Notes: generated by a model not told the origin, from the letters alone. 64,000 nucleotides of DNA from Prolixibacteraceae bacterium (GCA_025210775.1 JAOARB010000031.1:1-64000); one strand, 5' to 3'. Shown: positions 1-8,724, numbered from the stretch's first letter. Numbers and translations are program-made.

Positions 1-2
1 AC

Positions 3-134
3 TTAAATCAAAAGGACTTGGAAAGGATACAAAATGAACTGAATAATAGACCTCGTAAAAGATACCAATACCTAAAACCTATCGAGGTCTATTATTCTAT
101 GAAAATGGATAGAAAAGTTGCATTTATCGCTTGA
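3..134 (+). mobile_element. 3' end of an IS30-family transposase gene
   Basis: The first bases encode the last 43 residues of a transposase, ending in TGA. The peptide contains ELNNRPRKRYQYLKPIEVYY, a pattern typical of the C-terminus of IS30-family DDE transposases (NxRPRKxLxxxxPxEV). The start lies outside the window, so it cannot be told whether the element is intact. The right terminal inverted repeat should lie just after the stop, around 135-160, but I cannot define it without the left end. The element sits directly beside the 3' end of the McrC gene. Confidence 0.8.
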
Positions 135-287
135 ATGCACGTTTTATTAAATGTATTCTAGCATCTTTCCATTGAGCTTTAGTTTAAATACACCCAAGAA
201 ATTTTCATCTTTTTTAAATACACGTGAAGTTCCACTCACATTAGAATAGTATCAACATAGAAACTTATATTTTAGAATCAATCAAAT

Positions 288-1547
288 TTAAATTGATGAT
301 TCTATCCAAGATGTTATATTCTCGACTATAGCTTTTTGCCAGTGGGCAATATTGGATTGAACAGGAAGAGAACGTATAGAACACTCTTGATCTCCAAGAA
401 GAGTTGTATCTTCTGAATAATAATGACCAGACTTTGACTCGGAAGAAGATCCAGGATAGACCAATGCCACCTTTTTAGCTTTATAATATTTTAGATAGAC
501 AAATAGTTGTCTTAGATCGTCTGGAGAGGGATTATAACCATTTAGATTTTTCCATTTGGTATCCAAGACAACACACTGCTCTTTTCCTTCATTGATAACG
601 ATATCTGGTTTCATTAGAGATGCCCTTCCCTTCGTGGGCTTCCAGAAATGTTTGGTTGCTTGTGCTTTTACCGAAGAGTATCTACCTAAATGTTTTTTTA
701 GGCTCACATATACAAATTTCTCCCATAAAAGGTTCATATCAAACATAAGCGCCAACACATCGTTCTGTCCTCTAGATAAATCGGGATGATAATTTAAAAG
801 CAACAGGCGAGCAATTTTGATTGCATCTTTATAAGGTTCTGTTTTTCGATTTAGCGCTATCCTTTCAAACATTGACTCTGAGACACGTATATTGGGCATT
901 TGAGGGAAAAAAAGAAGTAAAGAATGGATCCTACTTAAAAGTAGTGGATTGTGATTTACTTGCTTTAACATTAAAAGTGTTTTATACAATATCTGATGGA
1001 GCAAGTGATGGGTATCGTAATGAGTATATTCTACCCAAAATCGTTCTTGATGAACAAGATTCTTGTGGATATTCTTACTGAAATTAAGTTTCCCTTTTAG
1101 TGCGGATACGTTCGCCTCTTTTCTACGATACTGTTTAATCAAACCTCTATAGACCAGATACTCTATTTCTCGTATAAAGAACTCAAAATAGAGTTCTAAG
1201 ACACTATTACAACGAAGTGAAAGACTAGAGTTACTAGGAGCATAAATATTCAAATCACCAACTGCTTTAAGCATTCCTATAAGCACCTCTCGCCACGATT
1301 CTTTATCGCTATTCTTGTCTGCCTTAGGCAATACCTCAATAGTAACTTCCCCCACTTGTAATACACCAACAAATTCACAAAAACGAACTCCTTGGTGTAT
1401 TAGAGAGAAAAAAGGGACGCCTGGCTCACCATAAAAAACCTGTAATGCTTTTAAGATTTTTTTATCAAAGACAACCCCATCAACTATTTGGTTTAGTTTT
1501 ATCGACTGATGTTCAAAAACAGTAATATATTTTCTCTTATTTCCCAC
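288..1547 (-). CDS. mcrC: McrC-like subunit of a type IV restriction system
   Basis: This 419-residue protein is the nuclease subunit of a McrBC modification-dependent restriction system, which cleaves DNA carrying modified cytosine. The N-terminal half matches the McrC fold in pattern. The C-terminal half carries a PD-(D/E)xK nuclease core: KPDIVI at about 313-318, followed by VVLDTKWK at about 326-333 (Asp329 and Lys331). The gene lies 12 bases downstream of mcrB on the same strand, the usual mcrB-mcrC order, and the two are almost certainly co-transcribed and act as one complex. No truncation is visible. The IS30 remnant begins about 150 bases past its stop. Confidence 0.9.
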   Translation of the reverse strand: MGNKRKYITVFEHQSIKLNQIVDGVVFDKKILKALQVFYGEPGVPFFSLIHQGVRFCEFVGVLQVGEVTIEVLPKADKNSDKESWREVLIGMLKAVGDLNIYAPSNSSLSLRCNSVLELYFEFFIREIEYLVYRGLIKQYRRKEANVSALKGKLNFSKNIHKNLVHQERFWVEYTHYDTHHLLHQILYKTLLMLKQVNHNPLLLSRIHSLLLFFPQMPNIRVSESMFERIALNRKTEPYKDAIKIARLLLLNYHPDLSRGQNDVLALMFDMNLLWEKFVYVSLKKHLGRYSSVKAQATKHFWKPTKGRASLMKPDIVINEGKEQCVVLDTKWKNLNGYNPSPDDLRQLFVYLKYYKAKKVALVYPGSSSESKSGHYYSEDTTLLGDQECSIRSLPVQSNIAHWQKAIVENITSWIESSI

Positions 1548-1559
1548 TACTTTCTCGCT

Positions 1560-3656
1560 TTATGATTCAACACTAGAACCTATTTGTCTTCTCAATAAAA
1601 GAGAAAGTGCATGTATAAATTCATCGTTATCCATAAGGGTAATATTCTTAAGGCGATAAACAGGCTTTTCCATTAACATAGAGGGATCATAATTTTGGAA
1701 ATCAGCAAAAAGCAACTCTTCTTCCTCTCTATTTATCTCAAAAAAGCCTTCACCAATAACCAAACCTATCTTTCCATAATCACCATAGAAATATTCCTGT
1801 AAAAGAGGAAGGATATTATTATGGAACACCACTTTTAAATTATCTAGATTCTTCACCTTTAAGAAATAACTATGCCCAATAAGATGGTCTTTATCCATCA
1901 ACTTCTCTATACGACGATTGATAATTTCCATAATATCTTTCACATCATCCGCCGATATTGTATCCACGTCCCATTGTCCATCCGAGGCAATAAGTTCTGA
2001 TTTAGGAGGCATCTCCTCAAAACAGAATCTTCTACGAAGAGCAGTATCCAAAGCCTCTACGCTTCTGTCTGCCGTATTCATTGTTCCCAAAATATATAAG
2101 TTCGAAGGAACCCCAAATCTCTCTTTACTATAAGGCAAGATAACTTCCAAAGACTCCTTTTGTCCCAAACGTTTATCTTCTTCGATCAAAGTAATCAATT
2201 CACCAAAAATCTGAGATACATTACCTCTATTGATTTCATCGATAATCAAAACATAAGGTTTCGATTTGACAGCTTTGTTTACACCTCTTTTAAGACCTCT
2301 TTCATTTTCCAAGAAAGAGATAATCTCACGTACATAAGTTGGACTATAAACACCCGAAAAGTCTCCCGTCTCAAAGACCTTTTCTATATGACGTATATTG
2401 ACTGGATACCAAGCATTTTCTTTGATACTTGCTTTAGGCTGAACATAAAAGACAGAAGTTCCTCGATAAGCAACATCAAAAGCCGTTCTTTTGGATTTGA
2501 TCGTAATAGGTTCTTTGCCTTCCAAATCAGATATCTCATCTTTAAATTTCTCTATAATGGACTCAAAATTTCCACTCTTTTGATCCGCAATACGACACAC
2601 TCTTTTAAATATACCATCCTCTACAGCATAACTTATTGACTGTCCCTCTTCTTTAGGCTCTTGTGGCTTAATACCCTCTACAAAATCCTCATAAGACATG
2701 CTCTGATGGAAAGTAGTAAATATAATCTGACCATTATTAGTCAAGCGATCAAACTCTTTTTTTACTTCTTTACGATCTTGTGACAGATCAAAATCAGGAT
2801 TTATAATCTCAATTGCTCTATTGATCGTATTATAAGTCTTACCAGTTCCTGGAGGACCAAAAAGTATTTGATTTTTGGGTGCGGCACACAATGAAGACTC
2901 TTTTGGTCTTGCAACTGTTTCACCCTCATCAAATAGAGCCAATAAATCTGGCAGATATTTCTTATCAGATAAATAGGTTAATGTCTGCATAGGTAATTGC
3001 TGTTTGGGGACATCCCATTCACCAACAGTATCCCACTCAACTCTACGTACGTTACAATATTCTTGTTCTGAATCATAAGAATAATCAGAAAGGACAGTTC
3101 CTTTTCCAAGAATCTTTTTATTCCCTTTTTTTACTAAAATAATATCTCCATTGGAAACCTTATGAACTAAATTCCACAACATTAACGAAGCGACATACTT
3201 ATCTGTCTCTCCTAGTATATTTTTTTCAAGTGCTAACTGAATCTCTTCACGAGATTTAAACAGGGAAAGATCTTTAATAGAATTCCATCCCATGGTCATC
3301 TCACCTCGTTTTATATTCTCATCCCATAAAAAAGCTTTCTCTCCAGGAGCATATAACCAATATTTCTTTGGTTTTAAAACATCTAATTCTTTAGAATCAT
3401 CCATATTACTATTTTTTATTGCTTCTTTGGCTCTTTCTCTTAAAAGAGTCCAATCTAAAATATCTCCTACTATCTTTTGGAAATCTATTTTATCTTGATC
3501 AAAAGAGGTAATCACATTGTCTATAGCTCCTGCCTCAACCATTGCTCGGTGAACTAGTTCTTTACTCTTTCTGACGCCAACGACCATCGCATAGTTATCA
3601 ATAAACTGAATCAATCCATCTTTAGGCAGCTTAACACTACTCTTATTAAAATTCAC
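1560..3656 (-). CDS. mcrB: McrB-like AAA+ GTPase with N-terminal EVE-like domain
   Basis: This is the motor subunit of the McrBC system, 698 residues from a GTG start. Residues about 98-245 (beginning YWLYAPGEKAFLWDE) resemble an EVE/PUA-type modified-base-reading domain. The AAA+ module has Walker A GPPGTGKT at 267-274, Walker B YVLIIDEINRG at about 468-478, and the McrB-specific MNTADRS at about 526-532. The start is doubtful: the same frame is open for 40 more codons upstream with protein-like content, up to a single TGA at 3777-3779, and continues beyond it into a 67-codon frame. There is no ATG between the TGA and this GTG. The intact gene may have begun near 3929, so this copy could be 5'-truncated by a nonsense mutation or restart internally. 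Confidence 0.85.
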   Translation of the reverse strand: MNFNKSSVKLPKDGLIQFIDNYAMVVGVRKSKELVHRAMVEAGAIDNVITSFDQDKIDFQKIVGDILDWTLLRERAKEAIKNSNMDDSKELDVLKPKKYWLYAPGEKAFLWDENIKRGEMTMGWNSIKDLSLFKSREEIQLALEKNILGETDKYVASLMLWNLVHKVSNGDIILVKKGNKKILGKGTVLSDYSYDSEQEYCNVRRVEWDTVGEWDVPKQQLPMQTLTYLSDKKYLPDLLALFDEGETVARPKESSLCAAPKNQILFGPPGTGKTYNTINRAIEIINPDFDLSQDRKEVKKEFDRLTNNGQIIFTTFHQSMSYEDFVEGIKPQEPKEEGQSISYAVEDGIFKRVCRIADQKSGNFESIIEKFKDEISDLEGKEPITIKSKRTAFDVAYRGTSVFYVQPKASIKENAWYPVNIRHIEKVFETGDFSGVYSPTYVREIISFLENERGLKRGVNKAVKSKPYVLIIDEINRGNVSQIFGELITLIEEDKRLGQKESLEVILPYSKERFGVPSNLYILGTMNTADRSVEALDTALRRRFCFEEMPPKSELIASDGQWDVDTISADDVKDIMEIINRRIEKLMDKDHLIGHSYFLKVKNLDNLKVVFHNNILPLLQEYFYGDYGKIGLVIGEGFFEINREEEELLFADFQNYDPSMLMEKPVYRLKNITLMDNDEFIHALSLLLRRQIGSSVES

Positions 3657-3779
3657 CAGTTGTGAAGCTAAGGTAATAGACTTCAGAACAAAACAAATTT
3701 TCTCACCTTCTACGATACGAAGAATAAATTCACTACCATCATTTTTAAAAAGGAAACCAGAATACTTTTTTGAATCTCA

Positions 3780-3929
3780 TGGCCTCGAAGGAGTACTAAA
3801 AGCAATCTCACTCTTTCCTAAATAAATACACCCACCCCAAGAAGATTCCAAAACACTACTATTTAGTTGTTCTTTAATTTTTGACAACACTTTAGCCACA
3901 TCCTCTAACACACTATCTTTCACTACCAT
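3780..3929 (-). pseudogene. Possible detached N-terminal segment of mcrB
   Basis: About 50 codons starting MVVKDSVLEDVAKVLSKIKE end at a TGA (3777-3779). They lie in exactly the same frame as mcrB, with only 40 sense codons between the TGA and the predicted mcrB start. The intervening codons read like protein (SGFLFKNDGSEFILRIVEGE). I infer that this was once the N-terminus of McrB and was separated by one nonsense change, for example CGA to TGA. An upstream ATG at 3978-3980 adds a hydrophobic stretch that is probably not translated. A sequencing error or genuine readthrough are alternatives. Confidence 0.45.
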
Positions 3930-4043
3930 TAATATTATCCATAAAATAACTATTATAAAAAGAAGGCAACGATCAAACATCGTATGTAACAGAAGTATAA
4001 AGAGGGTAAATAATGCATACTAAAATCGTAATCATCAAAAAAA

Positions 4044-4062
4044 GGGGCCCTTTAAAGGCCCC
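4044..4062 (-). terminator. Intrinsic terminator after the Cys-rich gene
   Basis: Perfect 6-bp GC arms GGGGCC and GGCCCC enclose a 7-base loop. On the minus strand the hairpin is followed by a run of seven T residues. It lies about 110 bases past the stop of the gene ending at 4174 and insulates it from mcrB. Confidence 0.85.
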
Positions 4063-4173
4063 TCTTGACTCCATATATAATTTAATAATCACATACGATG
4101 GTCTGTCTCAATTCTTAATATTTTGATATTCTTTAAAGAATATATCTATCTTCTACAATTATACATTCAAAAA

Positions 4174-4503
4174 CTAAACAGCTCTATCAAGTTCAGTACA
4201 TTTCTTTGCTCGATCAGCAGGAACAACCCATACATCTTTAACAAGATCAAACTTACCTTCACGTATACTACAAGAATGACACGTTGGGATAATCATATCA
4301 CAAGGTACCTTAGGATTAACAATATAAGCTCCTACAGTTGCAGTGTTATCACATCCCTCAACAGAGCATTTTGGTGGCCACACTTCCCCAGAACACTGAG
4401 TCCAATGATCCTTCCAAGAACCACATCCACACTCACAACTTCTATTTGAAGCACCCCTCTTGTTCTTCCAATTCTTTAAAGTCACCTTAATAAACGTATA
4501 CAT
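4174..4503 (-). CDS. Small Cys-rich putative zinc-binding protein
   Basis: This 109-residue protein has paired cysteines: CECGCG at about 24-29, a CSVEGC unit near 46-51, and CHSC at about 75-78, with conserved-looking tryptophans (SWKDHW). The spacing suggests one or two zinc ribbons or a treble-clef finger. Proteins with a similar pattern exist as uncharacterised short bacterial families, and I know of no proven function. A terminator follows it, so it is a single-gene unit. It neighbours the McrBC locus, but there is no sequence evidence that it belongs to that system. Confidence 0.7.
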   Translation of the reverse strand: MYTFIKVTLKNWKNKRGASNRSCECGCGSWKDHWTQCSGEVWPPKCSVEGCDNTATVGAYIVNPKVPCDMIIPTCHSCSIREGKFDLVKDVWVVPADRAKKCTELDRAV

Positions 4504-5061
4504 AACACTGCGTTTTTTTGTTTCTTATTGTCAACTAGCTAATCATCTCAAGAAATCAAAATCATCAACAAAATAGTATCAGATAGTCCTCTAGGAAACT
4601 TGAATATGTTTTTACTAAAAGAGCATCTCTTTTTGATAAATGCTCTTATTATCCAAACTTTTGTTATATTGGGTTTAATATTACACAAACAACACTATTC
4701 AATCCCACTAATCAGTTCAAATATAATCAATATTTTAAATCTGCAACATACTTTTTAGTACGTTTATGGTTAACAAAACACAATATTTGATTAACTATCA
4801 AAAGCTTATACAAAAAACACAAACTACCACTTTAACACTTATTAGTACACTTTCACATTAATCCACAGAAAAAGAACGCAACCAAGCAGTAGACCATCAC
4901 TAAAATCGATTAATGTAAAAGAAATAATCCAGGACCACTATTAAATAAACATAGCCTAACTCATTATCACCAACTTTAAAAAACTAGACATGACTCTATG
5001 GCACAAAAAAAGCCACCAATCAAGGATTGGCAGCCAGAAATATATAAATTGTTAGGTGGTT
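4504..5061. other. Intergenic region without recognised gene
   Basis: This is about 560 AT-rich bases. It holds a small hairpin (AAGAGCAT at 4619-4626 with ATGCTCTT at 4640-4647) and the terminator at 5012-5034. I see no coding frame and no RNA gene. The 3' part follows the TetR gene; the 5' part is presumably the promoter region of the Cys-rich gene. Confidence 0.5.
5012..5034 (-). terminator. Terminator of the oxoamine synthase/TetR operon
   Basis: On the minus strand GCCAATC, a 3-base loop, then GATTGG(T)GGC forms a hairpin that is followed by seven T residues. It lies about 30 bases past the TetR stop. Confidence 0.75.
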
Positions 5062-5790
5062 CTAGAAGTCATGAACTAAGGCCCTGACCTTACTATTCGA
5101 AAGACCTGTAACTTCTGCAACATCCTCTATAGAGAGTCCTTTTTCATAAGCCCTTCTAGCAACGTCTTCCATCTTCTTATCCGCATCTAGTTTATCAAAG
5201 AGCACATCAACAAGCCAATTTAAAGTTTTCAGGAATTCATCGATATCTTGTTTCTGAGTAAAATCATACTCACAAAAAGTAGAGACCTCTTTATGTAGAA
5301 TTAAGAAATAGATTCCAGCAGAAAACCATGCATATATTACATTCAAATCGATACGATAATCTTTAAAGACATCCCTACATTGTTCAAATATAGGCTTAGC
5401 AAGGATTTCTCGCTCAACAGAAACTTTGGCAGTAAAACCAGCCTTATCCCCTAGTTCCCAAACAAGAAACTGTTGAAACTCTTCATTAGCATATACACCC
5501 AAGAACTGATCTTCTAATAGCTTTTTCATAAACGCACGATGATCAGTAATAGGTATCTTTGTAACCTCTTTCAAATTCGCTAACCAATGATCCTGCTTCT
5601 CAATATAAGCACGAAGCAATCCATCAAAACTTTCATAATGTCTATAAATAAAAGCTTTATCAACTCCAGACTCTTCAGAAACCAAATTAATACTCAATTT
5701 AGAGTAACTTTTTTCTTTCAAAATCTTTCCTATTGCTTTCATCAGTGACAATCTAGCCGCAATTGCCTTTCGTTCTCTTACATTTGCCAT
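5062..5790 (-). CDS. TetR-family transcriptional regulator with extra C-terminal helix-turn-helix
   Basis: The 242-residue protein has an N-terminal TetR-type DNA-binding domain, with residues about 25-60 (SKLSINLVSEESGVDKAFIY, then RHYES) forming the HTH. A helical ligand/dimer domain follows. The last 35 residues are unusual for TetR. AYEKGLSIEDVAEVTGLSNS looks like a second short HTH, of the kind seen at the C-termini of Rpn-type PD-(D/E)xK transposases. The gene lies 10 bases downstream of the oxoamine synthase gene in the same operon, so it probably controls that operon. A palindrome just upstream of the synthase start (7081-7102) is the natural operator candidate. The ligand is unknown. 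Confidence 0.85.
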   Translation of the reverse strand: MANVRERKAIAARLSLMKAIGKILKEKSYSKLSINLVSEESGVDKAFIYRHYESFDGLLRAYIEKQDHWLANLKEVTKIPITDHRAFMKKLLEDQFLGVYANEEFQQFLVWELGDKAGFTAKVSVEREILAKPIFEQCRDVFKDYRIDLNVIYAWFSAGIYFLILHKEVSTFCEYDFTQKQDIDEFLKTLNWLVDVLFDKLDADKKMEDVARRAYEKGLSIEDVAEVTGLSNSKVRALVHDF

Positions 5791-5800
5791 TCTTTAATTT

Positions 5801-7057
5801 TTATTTTACACTTATACGCAAATCAAATTCCCTATCCACAGCTGCTAAGGTATCACAAAAATAATCTAAATCCATTTTTGTATGCAATGCCGAAACATTC
5901 ACTCTTAACCTAGAGTTCTTAAGTTTCACTGCAGGATAAGTAGCTGGTACTACATATACACCACGTTCAAACAACTTACGTGCAAGAAATATAGCTTTCT
6001 TATCATCATTTACCATCAATGGAACAATTGGAGATTCAGACAAACCAATGCTATACCCCATCTGAGTAAGCCTATCTTTTATATAAGCTGTATTATCCCA
6101 TAAACGACCAATAAGCTCAGGTTCTTCTTCAAAAAGATCAATAGCCTTCGAAGCCGCAGCTACTGCAGGAGGAGCAATCGATGCAGAGAAAGTATTAGAA
6201 CGAGCATATAATCTCAAATATTCAATTACTTTCTTTGAACCAGCAGCATAACCTCCAGAAGAACCTAATGCTTTGCTCAATGTACCTGTAACAATCTCAA
6301 CGCCATCATGTTCATTAAAATAATCAGCTGTACCTCTACCTGTTTGCCCCATAACACCAAGTCCATGAGCATCATCCACAAAAACCTTAGCACCATATTG
6401 TGCTGCAAGCTTACATATATTAGGAAGGTCGGCAATATCTCCATCTTGAGAAAACACCCCGTCCACCACGATAGCCAGATTACGATGTTTTCCTTGTTCT
6501 CTTTTCAAGGTTACTTCAAGGTAATCCATGTCATTATGCTTAAATATCTTGCTATTGGTTTTTTTAAGACCATCATAAATACTAGCATGAACAAACATGT
6601 CCACTAAAACCAGATCCGACTTATTAAACAATCCTTCAAAAACACCAATATTGGCAGCATATCCTGAAGTAAAAAGGATAGCATCCTCTTGTCCATGTAC
6701 CTTAGCCAACTTCTTCTCCAACTCTCTATGAAGATCTGTATACCCACCAATAGGAGGGGCAGCACAAGTACCAGTACCATATTTTTGTACCGATTCAATT
6801 ACGGCATCCTTTACTTTTTGATGTTGAGATAATCCAAGATAATTACTCGAAACAAAACTAACCACTTTATTTGCTTCATTTGAATAATAATCTGTAATCT
6901 CCATATCTTTATCCACTCCTGTTTGTGACATAAATCCATATGGATATGACTTCTCTTCATCAAATTGATGAATATATTTTTGAAAAGCCTCTGCTGATTC
7001 GTGAATAGAACAATCTTGCATATCTGCAAAATCTCTCATCGTATAATACTTTCCCAT
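5801..7057 (-). CDS. PLP-dependent alpha-oxoamine synthase (serine palmitoyltransferase / KAPA synthase group)
   Basis: This 418-residue enzyme belongs to the alpha-oxoamine synthase family of fold-type I PLP enzymes. These condense an amino acid with an acyl-CoA or acyl-ACP and lose CO2. Visible motifs are SSNYLGLS (about 70-77), the PLP-stacking region around SGYAAN (131-136), VDDAHGLG (227-234), and the PLP lysine in GTLSKALGSSGGY (Lys262). Length and an N-terminal extension of about 55 residues fit bacterial serine palmitoyltransferase or the related cysteate acyltransferase of sulfonolipid synthesis better than biotin-pathway KAPA synthase. No bio genes are nearby. It heads a two-gene operon with a TetR regulator. 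The amino-acid substrate cannot be read from sequence alone; a sphingolipid- or sulfonolipid-type role is an inference. Confidence 0.85.
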   Translation of the reverse strand: MGKYYTMRDFADMQDCSIHESAEAFQKYIHQFDEEKSYPYGFMSQTGVDKDMEITDYYSNEANKVVSFVSSNYLGLSQHQKVKDAVIESVQKYGTGTCAAPPIGGYTDLHRELEKKLAKVHGQEDAILFTSGYAANIGVFEGLFNKSDLVLVDMFVHASIYDGLKKTNSKIFKHNDMDYLEVTLKREQGKHRNLAIVVDGVFSQDGDIADLPNICKLAAQYGAKVFVDDAHGLGVMGQTGRGTADYFNEHDGVEIVTGTLSKALGSSGGYAAGSKKVIEYLRLYARSNTFSASIAPPAVAAASKAIDLFEEEPELIGRLWDNTAYIKDRLTQMGYSIGLSESPIVPLMVNDDKKAIFLARKLFERGVYVVPATYPAVKLKNSRLRVNVSALHTKMDLDYFCDTLAAVDREFDLRISVK

Positions 7058-7080
7058 ATCTCGATTAAATTAGAACACTT

Positions 7081-7102
7081 TGGTGTTACGGACATAACAC
7101 CA
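7081..7102. promoter_or_regulatory. Palindromic operator candidate for the TetR regulator
   Basis: Two perfect 8-bp arms, TGGTGTTA (7081-7088) and TAACACCA (7095-7102), are separated by 6 bases. The total length of 22 bp is in the range of TetR-family operators. It lies 24 bases upstream of the oxoamine synthase start codon. Binding by the operon's own TetR protein is an inference. Confidence 0.6.
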
Positions 7103-7506
7103 TTTTTGGTTTTTTTCTCTTAGGGAAAGATACAGACATCTAAGTCAAATAACATAATACAAAAGTACACTTTTTAGTTTATTTACAACATAAAAATACT
7201 TTTTCACATTCGACAAATATCTGACAACCAAGACACTCCAAAACAAGCCACATATATTATTGGGCTAAAACAACAAAGCCTTTTAGAGCATAAATCGATC
7301 ATTTCAATCTCCCGAGATAGCAAGAAAAAAACGAAACATATCCCAACAAAAGGGAGGCTGGACTAAAAAACAAATCTTAATATTTTTACAAAAAACACAA
7401 TAACTTTCATAAATACATCAAATAATACATTAAATAAAAAAAGGCCAATAAAAACATTTATGAATCACATTTAAAGAGCCCAAACTACACATCAACACTA
7501 AACTCT
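7103..7506. other. Intergenic region between deformylase and oxoamine synthase
   Basis: These are about 400 AT-rich bases between the deformylase stop and the synthase promoter region. I see no coding frame and no strong terminator. The 7103-7200 part presumably holds the synthase promoter. Confidence 0.4.
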
Positions 7507-8091
7507 TTAGTACATATAATTCAATCGATACGATGTTGCAACTTGACCTTTTTTTATTCGTCTGAGTTTATTCTCGGAGAGTTTACGACTTAATCCATCT
7601 AAATGATCAATAAACAAAATCCCATTGGTATGGTCATATTCATGCTGAATAGCTCTCGCAGTATAACCACCAAAACTTTTCACTTGTTTATTAAAATCAA
7701 CATCTAAATATTCAATGGATATAGTCCAAGGACGGCATACTTTTTTGTTTAATCCAGGAAGGCTAAGACACCCCTCATAATCATCCCAAGACTCCGATCC
7801 AGATTCGATGATTTTAGCATTAATAAATGTCTCTTTAATACCTTTATCCCCCTCTTCAAAAAACCCCTTTCGATCTCCAGGTGCCAACATTTTAAAAGTA
7901 GTCTGTGTATCCACAACAAATAAATTCAATGTTTGCCCCACCTGAGGGGCTGCCAAACCACAGCCGTTGGCCATATTCATTGTTTCCCACATATCATCAA
8001 TAAGCTTCAATAATTCAGGAGTACATTTAGAAATAGACACACATTTTTGACGCAACACTGTATTTCCATACGCTTCTATAGGTAGTTTCAT
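7507..8091 (-). CDS. def: Peptide deformylase
   Basis: This 194-residue enzyme removes the N-formyl group from nascent proteins. All three signature motifs are present: GCGLAAPQ at 43-50, EGCLS at 106-110 (Cys108 a metal ligand), and HEYDH at 150-154 with the catalytic Glu151. The insertion between motifs 1 and 2 (about 60-100) is fairly long. The gene stands alone between a Crp-like regulator and the synthase operon. That isolation suggests it may be a paralogue, but I cannot see whether another deformylase exists elsewhere in the genome. Confidence 0.95.
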   Translation of the reverse strand: MKLPIEAYGNTVLRQKCVSISKCTPELLKLIDDMWETMNMANGCGLAAPQVGQTLNLFVVDTQTTFKMLAPGDRKGFFEEGDKGIKETFINAKIIESGSESWDDYEGCLSLPGLNKKVCRPWTISIEYLDVDFNKQVKSFGGYTARAIQHEYDHTNGILFIDHLDGLSRKLSENKLRRIKKGQVATSYRLNYMY

Positions 8092-8157
8092 AATCTTACT
8101 TTTAATGATTTACACGCAAAATTATCTATAATAAACGGCGAAAAAAATGAACCTAGG

Positions 8158-8724
8158 TTAATAAACACTCTTTCGGATTCGACTCAATGCTTGGGGCGTA
8201 ATGCCAATATAAGAAGCAATATATTTAAGAGGAACTTTCTGGATCATATAAGGCTGATCATATATAATATCGAGATAACGTTCTTTAGCACTCTGTTTGA
8301 GTAACCTAATTTCTCTTTTGCTTTTCTGCAAGAACCAATCTTCAAGCAGATGATGTCCCCACAACTTTCCAGATTTTGTTCTATCATATATTGTCTGAAG
8401 ATCGTCATAGGAGACACTCCAAACGACAGTTTTAGACAAAGCCTCTTGAATATAATTGCAAGGTTGTTGGGTTAAGAAAGAATCATAAGCACAGGTAAAC
8501 TGTTTATCAAAACTAAAATCAAAAGTTCGTTCTTTATCGTCAGCCGGGAAATAGTAACGTACCGTTCCTTCTTCAATAAAAGAAAGGAACTTTTCAGTCT
8601 GTCCACTTGTAATTAGGCACTCCCCTTTTTTATATTCTCTTCGAACAAAAAAAGAGGAAATACATTGCCAATCTACATCACTCAGATCCACGATACTTTC
8701 AATATATTCTTTAAGATAACCCAT
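8158..8724 (-). CDS. Crp/Fnr-family regulator
   Basis: From the chosen ATG (MGYLKEYIE) the protein has 188 residues: an N-terminal cyclic-nucleotide-binding-like beta roll (KGECLITSGQTEKFLSFIEEG) and a C-terminal winged helix with LKYIASYIGITPQALSRIRK. This is the common Bacteroidota group of small Crp-like regulators with no obvious cyclic-nucleotide or Fe-S ligands. The open frame extends upstream to 8814, but the extra 30 residues look like untranslated leader. A possible -7-type box (TATCTTCG) lies about 20 bases upstream of the chosen start, which supports 8724. The target genes are unknown. Confidence 0.85.
   Translation of the reverse strand: MGYLKEYIESIVDLSDVDWQCISSFFVRREYKKGECLITSGQTEKFLSFIEEGTVRYYFPADDKERTFDFSFDKQFTCAYDSFLTQQPCNYIQEALSKTVVWSVSYDDLQTIYDRTKSGKLWGHHLLEDWFLQKSKREIRLLKQSAKERYLDIIYDQPYMIQKVPLKYIASYIGITPQALSRIRKSVY

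Noticed and set aside
4619..4647. Hairpin AAGAGCAT/ATGCTCTT as a terminator
   Set aside because: It has no T-run on either strand and no gene ends near it.
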